A stretch of 64,000 bases of DNA from Calliopum simillimum (GCA_951812925.1 OX638368.1:127247309-127311308), one strand, 5' to 3'. Shown: positions 45,684 through 59,329, counted from the first letter of the stretch. The notes: generated by a model from the letters alone, not told the origin. Numbers and translations: made by a program.

Positions 45684-46017
45684 AAGACAGACGGCAGCTC
45701 TAATGCACATTACAGACGCAATAACGTGAAACTTTTTATTGCATGATTTTAGGCATTTTTTAAATACATATTTCATAGACATTGACTAAAAGAAAACTTC
45801 CCAATTCAGGGTCCAAAAAATTCTAATTAGTTTTTCTGATGCTTAACTTACTATTAAGCTTGTTTTTGATGTTTTAGAATGTTTTGGACCATGAATTGGG
45901 AAATTTTCTTTCGGTCAATGTCTATGAAATATGTATTTAAAAAATGCCTAAAATCATGCAATAAAAAGTTTTACGTTTTTGCGTCTGTAATGTGCATTAG
46001 AGCTGCCATCTGTTTGG
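45684..46017. repeat. Foldback MITE, family with 21.3 kb copy, copy 2
   Basis: GACGGCAGCTCTAATGCACA with TTACAGACGCAATAACGTGA and its inverse ending GAGCTGCCATCTGTTTG. Better preserved than the 21345-21638 copy. No coding capacity. Confidence 0.75.
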
Positions 46018-46224
46018 GGCATTACTCACTGAAGTTGAAAGAGCGACACGTGAAGAAGGTTAAACTTATATTTGAAAATTAGGTGTGGCTATGCTTTTAT
46101 CTGTTGTTACATTTGCTACAACTTTGCCGAAGGAACATTATTTTTTAAACATCTCAGTGATTGAAATCGCAATATCATGTGTCGAAAGAGTCTTCCAGGA
46201 AAAATTCAATAAAATCTTGTTCAT

Positions 46225-46530
46225 ACCCCGTTATAGGTGTTTTTCCTCTAATATACATATCTATATAATCTTCGTTTTGACTATGAAGCCTTCTGATGTC
46301 CCAAGAAGTGAATCAATTAAAGCTTATTGAGAATCCGCCATAGGTGTTTTTTCTCTAGTAAATCTCGATATTCTTTGTTTTGACTATGAAGCTTTCGGAT
46401 GACCTTCGGAAATCTTCGGGTGCCCCCGAAAACATTTAATTAAGGGTTGTTGATAGTCCGTCATAAACGATTTTCCTCTAGTAAATCTCGATTTTCTTCG
46501 TTTTGACTATGAAGCCTTTGGCTGATCTTT
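46225..46530. repeat. Tandem repeat of about 110 bp, three units
   Basis: Units carry TTTTTCCTCTA-TA, TCTTCGTTTTGACTATGAAG and a TGATGTCCCAAG-like end. Frames through it are not supported as genes. Confidence 0.6.
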
Positions 46531-47574
46531 GGATGTCCCAGAAAATTGCCAATTAAGTATTCACGTTCTACGCCTACGTAGGTCTACGAAATTTCGTCAA
46601 AGTAGCTTGTATAGCTTGCATGATATAATGGAATGTAACAAAAAGTGTCTCGGCCTTGAAATTTTACACATAATGCGCCCAAAGAAGTTTCACTTCAAAT
46701 ATGCTGGTGAAGAAGTGAATGTGAACACTTCTTTTAAAACAAAAAACTTTGAAACGCTTTGACAATAAATCTTTTTTGGGTCTTAAATTCAAGTTGGGTC
46801 GAACATTTTTGGTGATACAGAAAAGCATTGGATATAGACTTGGATACAGGCTTATATAAAATACGTTTCTTAAGGCTATAAAACTCTATTCACAGCTTCA
46901 CTCTCAACAGATATATAAATTCAGACAATGTTGCGAACTCCAGTTACCGCCGGTTCTATAGATGGAATATACTCAACCAATCCAAGACTCAAGGTCTGTT
47001 TGAAGACAAACATATAAGAGTGACGTTTATTGAACATTAGTGTTTTTATTTATGAAAATATTGAAGTTTTGTACTTTCATTATAATAACACTGCGCAACA
47101 CAAAAATCTGAATTTGATCTCTGTAACTTTTCTTGACTATTCAGGATTGCTGGTTACGAGTCTGGCAACCATTTTTTCCTATCACGTATAGTATGAGATC
47201 CGAGTTATCTTTGATTTAAAGTGCAGGAAATGCTACTTTCAGACATATGGCGTACATCCAAGCAGTAGTGTTGTTCAGTTTTGTCAACGAATAGCCCATA
47301 TCTTCCTCTTTAAAGTATATCTTTAATTTTTTGAATTGTATCATTACTGTGTGAGATATCATCCATTGAAGTTTGCTATAACTTTACTTCAATGGCTGAT
47401 ATCTTGGAAAGGTATGTTCTAATTGGAAAAATTAAAGTTTCAGTTTGAAAAGGAACATATGGATTTCGGCAACAATAACGAGTTTACGAGGTTTTCGAGG
47501 AATTCGCACATTTTAAGGAATACCCTCTACAAGTTAATTATGCTTAACTAAATAGTCGCATATGAAAAGGGTTG

Positions 47575-47965
47575 TAAGTTGAGATAAAAGTATAAGACGG
47601 CCACGAATAGTACAACCACTAATGGGAAGCAGGTGTAGGATTAGGATACTAGTTGGCCACGGATAGGAAGACCACTAATGGAACGAATATGCTGCATTAA
47701 GATATTAGTTGGCCGCAAATAGTACGCGTACTAATGGAAGGAAGAAGTAGGACTAAAATATTAGTTGACCACGAATAGTACGACCACTAATGGAAGGAAG
47801 ATGTAGGACTAAAATATTAGTTGACCACGAATAGTACGACCACTAATTGAAGGAAAAGGTAGAATGAGGAGATTATTAGGCCACGAATAGTACAACCACT
47901 AACGAAAGGAAAATAAAGGATTAGGATATTAGATAGCCACGAATGGTACGGCCAATAATCCAGTA
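47575..47965. repeat. Minisatellite of about 57 bp, about six to seven units
   Basis: The unit includes TTAGTTGACCACGAATAGTA, CGACCACTAATGGAAGGAAG and GGACTAAAATA. The central units are nearly identical and the outer ones diverged. No other copy was noticed in the window. Confidence 0.8.
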
Positions 47966-48270
47966 GAGATATGATATTTTTATTAGATTCATATGAAGGA
48001 TAGTTTTGTTTTCTTTCCTGGAAAAATATTTTAGAAAATCTAAAAAATAGTCCAAGGGCCGTTTTATTAATCTTAGTATCTTTTAAAAATATTACTTTTT
48101 GCCAGATAGTAGAAGATTTACTTTGTCCTAACAGCCTGATTCAATACCTTTCTAAAATAGGTCTTAAACTGAAATTTGTTTAAGAAATGTCCTAGTTATG
48201 GACTATTTGTGTGATTTTTGTGAAGAAATTTCAGTTAATTTCATGCTTTGAAAAGTTCAAAACATCACAA

Positions 48271-48820
48271 CTATACTAATTTTATGAACTTTAGTCAATG
48301 TTTTGCAAGAATCGAAAATTCCATGCATTTTCCAACTTAGAATATTATGACAATTAGGAGAAGTGAAAAAACCACTGAACATGGCTATGGTGACATATGT
48401 TTCGGTTACCGCCACGTAACAAACACAACATGAATGATGACAAAGGAGTATAGAGAATGAAACCACGCTACATGCATATAGGCACTTAAGCTACCAATTT
48501 TTCCAAGGGCACACAGCGCAGTCCGTTGATAAATGCGCTATGTAGAGAGATTGATTTTGAAAGGTTCATAGATCGATCCCGGCCTCAGACAAAAAAGTTC
48601 AAAAATTTTTCAATTGTTATTTCATTTAATTTAAAATAAATTAAATAAAACATAAATTGGTCTGATGATGGTTACGTGGCGGTAACCGAAACATATGTCA
48701 CCATAGCCATGTTCAGTGGTTTTTTCTCTTCTCCTAATTGTCATAATATTCTAAGTTGGAAAATGCATGGAATTTTCGATTCTTGCAAAACATTGACTAA
48801 AGTTCATAAAATTAGTATAA
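48271..48820. repeat. Foldback element, 150-bp arms
   Basis: Arms 48271-48420 and 48671-48820 are nearly perfect inverses (with the phrase GTTACGTGGCGGTAACCG). The 250-bp loop has a weak tRNA-like patch (GATCGATCCCGG) near 48570. Arm identity is high, so it is probably a recent insertion. Confidence 0.75.
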
Positions 48821-48999
48821 TTTTCATATAGTCAACATAAACCATTTTAAAAAAAACATCACAACTTTTAAACCGTGAAACATATCATTTTTTCCTATAT
48901 CCAAAAAATTACATTTTGCTCAAAAAAGTAGGTATTGGAGCGTTTTTAGTGTTTTAGTACTAAAATATTAGTTTATTTAGTACTTTTTAACAAATGCAA

Positions 49000-50640
49000 C
49001 AAATGGAATGAATGTATACTAAAAGAATTTTTTTAAGATAAGCTTACTTACTTTTCGCTAATAAGGAATTATAGGATATTAGCGGAAGTTGATTTCCAAT
49101 ACTCTTAATGAATTTGAAACTAGGAAAATAGGGAACATTTATCTCCTATTACTTTTTTGACTGTGAAAACGGATTACGCTGGGTGTTATTCATTTTTAAA
49201 CCTGAAGCATATGAGTTGCATTTAAGTAGCAATTATTTTTGATCTTATGGAACACAAGAATGTCTTTTGTCAAGTAATGTCCCAATTCCAATCATATGAA
49301 ATTATCTATTAAATAACCATGTTATTTTGTTTTTACAACAATATTGGTTTGCAAATTTACAATCAAAAAAAAAAAAAAAAAAAGATATCCTTTATTCTCC
49401 GTCATCACTTTATAACCAAAAAAACTATAAAGAATTTCAAATGAGTTGTATGTGTGCGAGCGTAATGTACTTGGTAAGTAAATACGTGACTTTATATGTA
49501 CTGGTATGACTCCTATGGGCCAAAATGTCATTGATGTCTTACTTAGCGTTGTAGTTATCTCTTTCCATTTTCTTTTATCATATCCTATCGTACACTGTAT
49601 TTCCGCAATTGTGTTTTGTCTGACATTTCCCATGTGGATCTGTATATTTTTCCTTTGTTTGTTGTTTTGTTTTTCGCATTTATGTCCTTGGTGGTGTCTC
49701 TATTGCCCAACTACACACACATACATGCAAAAATAGCGGTAGTAGGCAGAAAATGAATTTAAATTTTGTATTTCCAAACGATGTTTATATTCGGTTTTAT
49801 TCTTTTTTTGCGTTAGAAGTTACCTACCTCAGTTTTTTTTTTTAATTTTTTTTTTTTTTGGTTTTTTACGCCGCTCTATGTCTGTAGGTATTTTTACAGT
49901 ATTTTTTATGTCAGTTTCGTTGTCAGACTGTTTGTGTTTCCATTTTTATTTTTCTTTTGTCTGGTTAGTCAGTTTATGAGATTTGATTTTGGAGAGGGGG
50001 AGGGGGGTCTTCGGTTCATGGTTCGTTGGTCGAAAGCTTTGAATTGTTTATCCACTTACTGGTAATAAACACGTTGCATATGATTTTGATTTATTTATGT
50101 GAATACATGTCGTTTATTCTTTTGAATAATGGTTTTTGCGTGTGTTTTTTATTTTTTGATTTTAAAACATCTCGAATGAGATTTCGATTTCAATTTCAAT
50201 AAACCTTTAAATCATATGAGAATCTTCAATTTTATAGCGTCATCTTTGTGCTTTATTTCTTATTTATTTCTTCCATGTGTGAAATTGTCTGTATGTACAG
50301 ATGTATGTCTGCTCTACTCTTCTTCACAGTACTCATGGGTCTCTAAGAGTTTAAAAGCACTATGCGGACCAATTTGAAGCAGTGGATCGGGTTTTGAAGT
50401 GCAAAAAGTTGAGATACTTTACTTTACTTTACTCCTTCCACACAATTTTTCCAAAATATCAAGCGAATATGTTGTGATTAAGGCGAATAAATAGGAACCG
50501 AATTGATTTCGTTCACAATGGTCAAAATTTGACCACAAATGAATTTTGGTACTTTTTGGACAGTTTTAGTGCTTTTTTGCTGTTTGGCACAAAATAGAAA
50601 AGCTCATTTAGTACCCCTGGTACAATGACAAATGCGAAAC
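49000..50640. other. Intergenic DNA, no supported gene
   Basis: Has poly-A and poly-T runs near 49365 and 49840. Overlapping frames on both strands near 49.3-49.7 kb have low complexity and no recognisable domain. Confidence 0.4.
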
Positions 50641-50649
50641 GAAAAGAAA

Positions 50650-51522
50650 GCAGGCTAGTAAGGGTGGTATATTTGGCATGGCCAAAAACTAAATACCCTA
50701 CACTGCATTTCAGGTATATTATTAAACATTTAGTTGATAAATACTATTCAATATTCTTGTTTGTACATACAAATTTTTATTAAAATGAATTGTTTTATCC
50801 TTCCGCAACACCTAGGTGAGTATAAGAACAAATTGCTTAAATGGGAAGTGCGAAGCCCCCATCTCCGAATTTACCTTGATTTTGCGTAGGGCTTGCATTT
50901 ACTGTTTTGAGAGTAAAATTCGGTTTGGTTTTCATAAAAATTTTTTTTCAGAATATTGAAACTTTCACTTATATGGAAGGTGCCATGCCCTCTAGTCCTA
51001 CTTCGCCGACTTTTCGCTCAGAGTTTGCAATTAATGTTCTTAGTGTTTGAGTGAAATTTGGTTGGACTATCTCAAAAAACACTTTCAGTATATCATTTTG
51101 AAATGTTTGCTTATATGGGAGATGCCACGCCCTCTTGTCTGAATTTGCCTTGTTCTTGCTCAAAGTTTGTACATACTATCCCTAGTATATACGTGTTTTT
51201 TGCTTCTGTTATTGCAAATAATGCTCTTAATATTGCAGTTTGAACATATTTTTCGTATGGTCGGTAGACGTTGACCGATTTAACTCATTTTCAATCCCTC
51301 AAGTTAACTTTTACAACGAAGGCAGAACACCAAATTTCATTGAATTGTGTTACTCAGCTTTCCGAAAAAATGTATTTCCACGTACACTCAGCCAGCCAGA
51401 CAGACAAACGGATAGGAGGTGACGATGATCAAGAATATGTATACGCTTCTATATCTGCCACGCCTCCTTCTCTGCGTAACAAATGGAAGGACAAAGTGAA
51501 TATACCCTGGGTGTAGGGTATA
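50650..51522 (+). repeat. CCCTACAC-ended repeat, copy 4
   Basis: Starts GCTAGTAAGGGTGG and TACCCTACACTGCA and ends GTGAATATACCCTGGGTGTA plus GGGTATA. It has the GCCACGCC subunits and the CAGCCAGCCAGACAGACAAA block. Confidence 0.7.
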
Positions 51523-53150
51523 AGAACACAAAGTCAATCAGCTTTATGTACTTCTCTTTGTGCTGTATCCTCTTTTCGGCTCTGTGTGACCGTTTATTTT
51601 ATCGTTGTTAATATTGAAAAATTTGCATTTAATTTCACCTGGCGTAATGACAAAATATTAAAATAATTTTAACTTTGTGCACTTTTATGCACAAATACCT
51701 TTCTAATAGTGTATAAGTCAAAGTCGTGCTCCATTTCTAACATAGTAAAAAAAGTTGGACAGATTTTTGTCTTCCGTATTAATATATAGATATGCTCTCT
51801 CATGTGTTTTTCGACGCTGAATCTGACTGCATCTTTAGAACCTGCAGGATTTCTAGATATCTTTGTTTGAGTTTGTAGAGGAACGATGTTTCGAGCTTAT
51901 GGCGTAGCTACATGAAAAGGTGAAATTATAAGCTTCTCAAATACTTCCCGAGCTGTGATCCTTTGAAGAGAAGTTATTTCTGCCCCATACAAAGGACCAT
52001 GGTCTTATATAAATGAAACACAGAAAATATCAACATCAGCATTTTAGTTAACTAATTGGTTAACTAATAACTATAAATACGAGCATAAGGCTATAAAACA
52101 CGTGGACTTTATTTATCTGAATTGATTCTTTTTTTCCAAGATATCAATACCTTAAATTGAAAAAATTTGCTTTCCTTAGGGCATATTTAAAATTTATAAC
52201 ACTTATAGAAAATTATCTACGTAAATACAAATCAGTTTGCCTTTTTTTTTGTAATAATGAAAGAAATATGAAACTTTACGAATGAATTTATAAAAAGTAT
52301 TTCTTACACATTTATGAAGGTACTTGCAAACATGTGTATGCGTTTTTTTTATATTTTTGTGTATTCCTTGGAGAGTTTTGAGGCATTCAATTCAGAGATG
52401 TATAAATGAGATTTCATAAATTCAAATAATTTTTGCTCATTATTCTTTCACTTATTTTGCAATTCAAAACACGTTAACATTCAATTTATACATATGTAAG
52501 CTATAAAATGTTACATTTATATTATGTTACGATGTCGCATTCGAAATAAATAGCATTTCCATTATTATGGACATATATGTAAATATGCATAGCATGAAAT
52601 GAAATGCTTATTTGAGTTTTTATTATTTTGTAAATGTAAATTTTTTGAAATTTTATACTTAACATAGGAAATTATTCAAATTAAAGTTTTAGTCATTTAT
52701 TTGCAAGATTCATTTTCATGTAAGTCTTTCAATGCATCTTTCTAACATATGAATGGGTTTATTTGAAAGTGGAATAAGTCCAATTCCGGAAAAATTGAGG
52801 TTATGGTAGTTATAGCTAGCTATATATGTGCTCTTTTTATATTGAAAATTACAGACTCGTTAGACCACGGTTTCATCAAAAATTAATCAAAAGAACTTTT
52901 CATGAAAAATATTTTTACAAAAATGATTTTTTTGAAAGTGGAATAAGTTCATTTTTTCATCTATTGCTATGCAGAAGATTTTGCTTTTAAATCAATTTAA
53001 AAATATTGGCAAGCGTTATTAAACCGGTGTTTAGTGTTTACCACTGTAAATTAATCAAATTTTGTTATGCTGTAAAAATTTTTACAAGTGTAATAGAAAA
53101 TAGTTGAGTTATTTTGGTCCGAATGGACTTATTCCACTTTCATTTATAAT
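51523..53150. other. Intergenic DNA, no supported gene
   Basis: AT-rich. The phrase GAAAGTGGAATAAGT occurs at about 52767 and 52935 and inverted at about 53127, leading into the next foldback. Confidence 0.4.
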
Positions 53151-54440
53151 AAATTTAAAAATTTGTTATACTTTTGTATGACTTATTCCATTTTTACTCA
53201 CTAAATATTTTGTAAATTAAAGCAAAGGAAAATTAAAACTTAGAAAAATTTTACTTTAAAAACTATTGTTGTTTCTTTTCTTTTTTTTTACTCAAGTAGG
53301 GCTCTGAATATTAGTTACAACAACAACAAAAACAGAAAGTTCTTTTCGGATCTGCTTTCGGAGATGTAGCCATCGGAAGATCGAGATATATTTTTTATAA
53401 AAATTATTATAAGTTGGGAACCCCTGAAAGGATTTTAATAATATTAGCGTCATACAAAAGATATGTTAATTTGCTACAAAATTGATCTGCAAACATTTTA
53501 ATCTGAGTCGTGGTTTTAGAGATATTGCAAATTTTCAAAAATTTTGACCATTTTTTTTTGTTTTAAAGCACTATTTTTCCAAAAATTGTATCATTAATGC
53601 ATAGTTTTAGTAACATATTATTAAAGACCAATTTAATACCTTTTATTTGACATGAAATTTGTACTTGAGTTCTTGCATTACGTATTTTTTTTATAGGAAA
53701 ACAAAAAAGTAAGTTATTGGAAAACATCGGAATAGTCTACAGGAATCGGAATTAATCGAGAACTCTCTAAAAACATCGTTATTGTTGTTTTTATTGCTGT
53801 TATTGTTATTTTAGTAGTTGGTATTATTGTTGTTCTTGTAATTTTTACCTAAATTTCATGAAAATTTCTTTGGTTCACTTTTTTGTTTTCCTTTAAAAAA
53901 GTATGATAATGCAGGAAATCAGATACAAATTACATGTCAAATGAAAGCAAATAAATTGGGCTTTTATAATATGTTACTAAAACCATGCATTAATCATACA
54001 GTTTTTGGAAAAATAGTGGTTTAAATCAAAAGAAACAATGGTCAAAATTTCTGAAAATCTGCAATATCTCTAAAACCAAGACTCGGATTAAAATTTTTTG
54101 GAGATCAATTTTGTAGCAAATTAACATATCTTTCATATGACAATAATATTATTAAAATCCTTTCAGGGGTTCCCAACTTATAATAATTTTTAAAAAAGAT
54201 ATATCTCAATCTTCCGATGGCTATATCTCCGAAAGTAGATCCGACAAGAACTTTTTGTTTTTGTTGTTGTTCTAACTAATTTTCAAAGCCCCACTTGACC
54301 AAAAAGAAAAGAAAAGAAACAACAACAATTTTTAAAGTAAAATTTTTCTAAGTTTTAATTTTCCTTTGCTTTAATTTACGAAATATTTTGTGAGTAAAAA
54401 TGAAATAAGTCATACAAAAGTATAACAAATTTTTAAAATT
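53151..54440. repeat. Long foldback element, about 1.3 kb
   Basis: Arms of about 560 bp (53151-53710 and 53878-54440): TTGGGAACCCCTGAAAGGAT, TCATTAATGCATAGTTTTAG and CAAAGGAAAATTAAAACTTA recur inverted. The loop is TTATTGTTGTT-rich. No coding capacity. Confidence 0.75.
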
Positions 54441-54697
54441 GGAACTTTCCAGGCTTCTCCATTAGCAGAGGGCTGGGTCTTTTGAATTAAAGCATTCAAA
54501 TTTCAACCACTTTGTTTTCAAATGATTTCTAAATTTTGTCTTTTCGCCACTAAATCGACAAATGGAAAATGATATATACTTTACTATGATTTCATAAAGC
54601 AGTAATATCAGAAACGAACCAATTATCCACTTTCAACTCATCGGATTTTGTGATTAAAGTCAAATCTAAAACCTCAGTCACGAGTTACAAAAGTTGG

Positions 54698-54916
54698 TTA
54701 ATTTTTTTTATTGCAAAATAAAAGAAAAGAATTTATTTTAAAACCAGGTAGAGACATACCTCGGTCATTAATATTTGTACTGTCCCATCGTTTGTGATAT
54801 GAATTGGCATCAGCATCTATTACCAAGTCCAATCCACGTGAGACGGCCCAGTTATAAGCTGCTACAAGCTCTGCTGCTACACCGCCTTCATCGGCTATCA
54901 TCAGCTTGAATGGCAA
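54698..54916 (-). pseudogene. LINE AP-endonuclease fragment
   Basis: Translation contains LDLVIDADANSYHKRWDSTN followed by INDRG, matching the LINE endonuclease block LIIG-DANAHH-WGS-INERG; upstream ELVAAYNWAVSRG fits the preceding helix. No reverse transcriptase is nearby. A good donor (GAG/GTATGT) follows the RG codon and an acceptor-like CTTATCTAG precedes the block, so use as an exon is possible but unproven. Confidence 0.6.
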
Positions 54917-55429
54917 CTAGATAAGTGAGGTATGACAGTAATATTTATGTTCTAATTTAGCTTTTTGGTTAACAGCACTTCACCGCTCAAATGGCGGCAA
55001 GTTCAAATTTTGCATGTATTATGGGACACCCTTTACGTATTAATATGAGAACATTATTTGCGTAAAATTTATATATCTCCTTAGCATTATGGAATATTAA
55101 CTAATAATAATTAATTAATTATTCATTACAATAATGTAGGTAGATACATACTTATATCTACATAAGCGCATCAAATTACATGTACTGTAATCCTTGCAAT
55201 TTTAATTGCATTTGAATAGAACAATTATGTTCTTAACATTTCACATATGTTAGTTGGCAATTAATAAGGCTTTCGTATATGTGTGATGTACGTAGGTGTC
55301 TGATTCGACCCAGCAGGAAATGGAAAAATGTCTTTCAAGTTATTTCAAGGCAGCTTTAATTCGATTGTCACTATATGGTGTTTGATAAGATAAACATTTC
55401 TACACCAAATTGTCATTTTTTCAATTTAA

Positions 55430-56985
55430 TTTAAAATTTTTCCACATCAAAATAAACTTTCTTCGAAACCAAAATAAATTCATCCAAATCAAAATAAACT
55501 TTTTCCAAAACAAAATAAACTTTTTCGAAATCAAAATAATCTTTTTCGAAATCAAAATAAACTTTTTCGAAATCAAAATAAACTTTTTCCAAAACAAAAC
55601 AAATTTATCCCAATTCAAAATAAACTTTTTCGAAAAAATAAACTTTTTTGAAATCAAAGTAAACTTTTACCAAATCAAATTAATCTATGCAAAACAACAT
55701 TTAATTTTTATAACGATTGTTGCTTTGGGTGCAGAGATATTTCATTTTTGTTGCTTTTTTGCAAAGTTTTACATAATTTGGAAAAAGTTTATTATGATTT
55801 GGAAAAAGTTTATTTTGATTTGAAAAAAGTTTATTTTGATTGCAAAATAGTTTATTTTGATTTAGAATAAGTTTATTTTGATTTGAAAAAAGTTTATTTT
55901 GATTTGGAAAAAGTTTGATTTGATTTGGAAAAAGTTTATTTTGATTTGGAAAAAGTTTATTTTGATTTGGAAAAAACTTATTTTTATTTGGAAAAAACTT
56001 ATTTTAATTTGGAAAAGTTTATTTTGATTTGGAAAAAATTATTTTGATTTGGAAAAAATTATATTTTGATTTGGAAAAAGTTTATTTTGATTTGGAAAAG
56101 TTTATTCTGATTTGGAAAAAGTTTATTTTGATTTGGAAAAAAATTATTTTGATTTGGAAAAAGTTGATTTTGATTTGGAAAAAAATTATTTTGATTTGGA
56201 AAAAGTTTATTTTGATTTGGATAAAGTTTATTTTGATTTGGAAAAAACTTATTTTGATTTGGAAAAGTTTCTTTTGATTTGGAAAAAATTATTTTGATTT
56301 GGAAAAGTTTATTTTTATTTGGTAAAGTTTATTTTGATTTCGAAAAGTTTATTCTGATTTGCAAAAGTTTATTTGGATTTGGAAAAAGTTTATTTTGATT
56401 TGGAAAAAAATTATTTTGATTTTGAAAAAAATTATTTTATTTTGGAAAAGTTTATTTTGATTTGGAAAAGTTTATTTTGATTTGGTAAAATTTATTTTGG
56501 TTCGGAAAAGTTCATTTTAGTTTATTTTTGACTCAGAAAAAGTTTATATTGATTTGGAAAAAGTTTAATTTGATTTGGATCAAGTTTATTTTTATTTGGA
56601 AAAAGCTTACATATTTTGATTTGGAAAAAGCTTAAATTGATTTAGATGAAGTTAAATTTGATTTGGAAAAAGTTTATTTTGGTTTGGAAAAGTGTATTTT
56701 GATTTCGAAAAAATTTATTTAGATATCGAAAAGATTTTTTGATTTCGGAAAGTTTATTTTGTTTTGAAAAAGTCTATTTTGTTTTGGAAAAGTATATTTT
56801 AATTTCGAAAAGGTTTAATTTGATTTGGAAAAGTTTATTTTGACTTGCAAAAAGTTTATTTTGAGCTGGAAAAAGTTTAATTTGATTTGGAAAAGTTTAT
56901 TTTGACTGGCAAAAAAGTCATTTTGACCTGGAAAAAGTTCAAATTGATTTGAAAGAATATCAATTTGGTGTGGAAAAGGTTTAAC
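55430..56985. repeat. 21-bp minisatellite with strand switch
   Basis: Unit TTTTGATTTGGAAAAAGTTTA. From 55440 to about 55690 it is on the minus strand (AAAATAAACTTTTTCCAAATC); from about 55780 to 56985 on the plus strand. Because 21 is a multiple of three, long seven-residue-repeat frames (such as FDLEKVY) appear in several frames and on both strands; none has a signal peptide, promoter or other gene feature. Confidence 0.85.
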
Positions 56986-57437
56986 TTTTAGTGGGAATCC
57001 AGTAAATAAATTTGAATTTCGATTTATCAGATAGACAATCAGATAGAGAATACATAATGTTATATTTTTTGCATACCTCTAAGCTAGTCGCCTGGAAAGC
57101 AGCCTAAACCATTTTCCATTTTGGTATAAGACTAATGTGCATACATACGTACATAAAAAAACACAATTACATCCATAATGCATTATCTTTAACACAATAG
57201 GAATAGAATTTAAATGCGCGTGCATCCTCTCACAAACAAATACAATTCAAATTCATATTCAGATGCAGCTCCGACACTCTCACTTACAAGTGTTAATTCA
57301 AAATTCCTTTAAATTAATTATCATGCAAGACGACAATTACGTTGAGTACTGCAACAACATCAGCAGCAGCAATTATCATATTTGTACGTAGGTAGGTCCT
57401 TAAGAATATTAAACAAATTTACACACAATATATGTAT

Positions 57438-59329
57438 TAGGGTGCAGCACTTTTTCGAAATAATGGGAAAATTATAAGTTGCATCAGAGATTATCTTAGG
57501 AGCAGGCCTTATTACAAAGACTGCATACTTAGTTTTGGTCAAAACCCCCGAAAAAATGGCCCGCCCGGGGCTTGAATGAAGGTCTAAACGACAAAAATCA
57601 TTGTTTTTTCGCAGTTTTTTTATTTTATCTCAAAAACCACTAACCTATTGGTAGTAATTCTTCCTAAATCTTTGAAAGGGATAAATTTTCTACATTTTCT
57701 GTTTTTTTCTCATTGCTCTACAGTGAAGTTTGCCCTATGGAAGTCCCGGAAGAAGTTAAAATATTTTGATTCAAAAAACGGTTTTTTTCCTATAACTCAA
57801 GATACAAGAAACACACAAAAACTTTAGAGCTCAATTAATGTAGGAAATCAGCTTTCCTATAGTTTTGCTTTGAAATCTTGATTCCAAAAGTAAACGGTTT
57901 TCCGCTAGAGGCCGAAATTTGTTAAAAATAATTGTGTATCATGAAAAAGCGACCTTTTATTGTTTGGTTTTAAAATATACCCAAAAACTTGATTAGAAAC
58001 TAATGAAAAATCTAAAAGCTTCTAAACATGGTCTTTAGAATGGAAATCGGATTGAAATTGCGCGAGATATGATAATTCTTACATACTTGGTATTTTTTGT
58101 AAAGTTCTAATTTTGGGTATTTTTGTTTCACAGTGTGTTTTGCATCCACAACTTAAGATTTTTTTATGATTATTACTTTACGTTAAAGGACGATAAGCAG
58201 CGCCTGAGAGTTTGGATTTTTTTCCATTTTTGTCAAATACGGCTTTTTTTGAAAAATTTGCAAGCAAAAACATCAAAAGGTCACTTCGAAATAAAAATTT
58301 CTAAAAATTCGATTTTTTTATCACAAAAATCGGCCTCTAGGGCACAAACTATTAGCTGTGGAAAGATGACTATTACGACCAAAATATAGCAAATTATATT
58401 TCCTACAGTTCTTTGCATATAATAGTACACATTTTTTACGGTGCTTAGGGTATACAGTCGCTCATACTCAAAAAAAGCCGTATTTGACAAAAATGGAAAA
58501 AAATCCAAACTCTCAGGCTGAAATTCGCAAGGAAACTACAAACCGATTTTGATATTCTTGGTCCTGAAAGTTGCACTATTTATTGCCCTTTAACGTTAAG
58601 TAATAGTCATAAAAAAATCTTAAGTTGTGGATGCAAAACACACTGTGAAACAAAAATACCCAAAATTAGAACTTTACAAAAAATACCAAGTATGTAAGAA
58701 TTATCATATCTCGCGCAATTTCAATCCGATTTCCATTCTAAAGACCATGTTTAGAAGCTTTTAGATTTTTCATTAGTTTCTAATCAAGTTTTTGGGTATA
58801 TTTTAAAACCAAACAATAAAAGGTCGCTTTTTCATGATACACAATTATTTTTTAACAAATTTCGGCCTCTAGCGGAAAACCGTTTACTTTTGGAATCAAG
58901 ATTTCAAAGCAAAACTATAGGAAAGCTGATTTCCTACATTAATTGAGCTCTAAAGCTTTTGCGTGTTTCTTGTATCTTGAGTTATAGGAAAAAAACCGTT
59001 TTTTGAATCAAAATATTTTAACTTCTTCCGGGACTTCCATAGGGCAAACTTCACTGTAGAGCAATGAGAAAAAAACAAAAAATGTAGAAAATTTATCCCT
59101 TTCAAAGATTTAGGAAGAATAACTACCAATAGTTTCGTGGTTTTTGAGATAAAATAAAAAAACTGCGAAAAAACAATGATTTTTGTCGTCTAGACCTTCA
59201 TTCAAGCCTCGGGCGGGCCATCTTTTCGGGGGTTTTGACCAAAACTAAGTATGCAGTCTTTGTTTTAAGATCTTAATCTATGATAATTTTTGATGCACTA
59301 ATTTTTTTTTTGAATTTAGCTGCACCTTA
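57438..59329. mobile_element. hAT-like non-autonomous foldback element, copy 2
   Basis: Ends TAGGGTGCAGC and GCTGCACCTTA are flanked by a perfect 8-bp duplication ATATGTAT (57430-57437 and 59330-59337), fitting nTnnnnAn. Arms are over 800 bp, centred near 58.38 kb, and longer and more regular than copy 1 at 4844-6516. Same family by sequence (CTTCACTGTAGAGCAATGAG, GGGACTTCCATAGGGCAAAC). Non-coding; the mirrored frames at 58.1-58.5 kb are by-products. Confidence 0.85.

Noticed and set aside
48560..48590. tRNA-like box B in the loop of the 48.3 kb foldback
   Set aside because: Only a weak match with no convincing box A or cloverleaf.
49322..49736. Opposite-strand frames of 103 and 76 residues
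   Set aside because: They overlap each other, one runs into a poly-A tract, and neither has a recognisable domain or promoter.
56029..56297. Seven-residue repeat proteins (ILIWKKF, FDLEKVY)
   Set aside because: By-product of the 21-bp minisatellite; open in several frames on both strands with no promoter or signal peptide.
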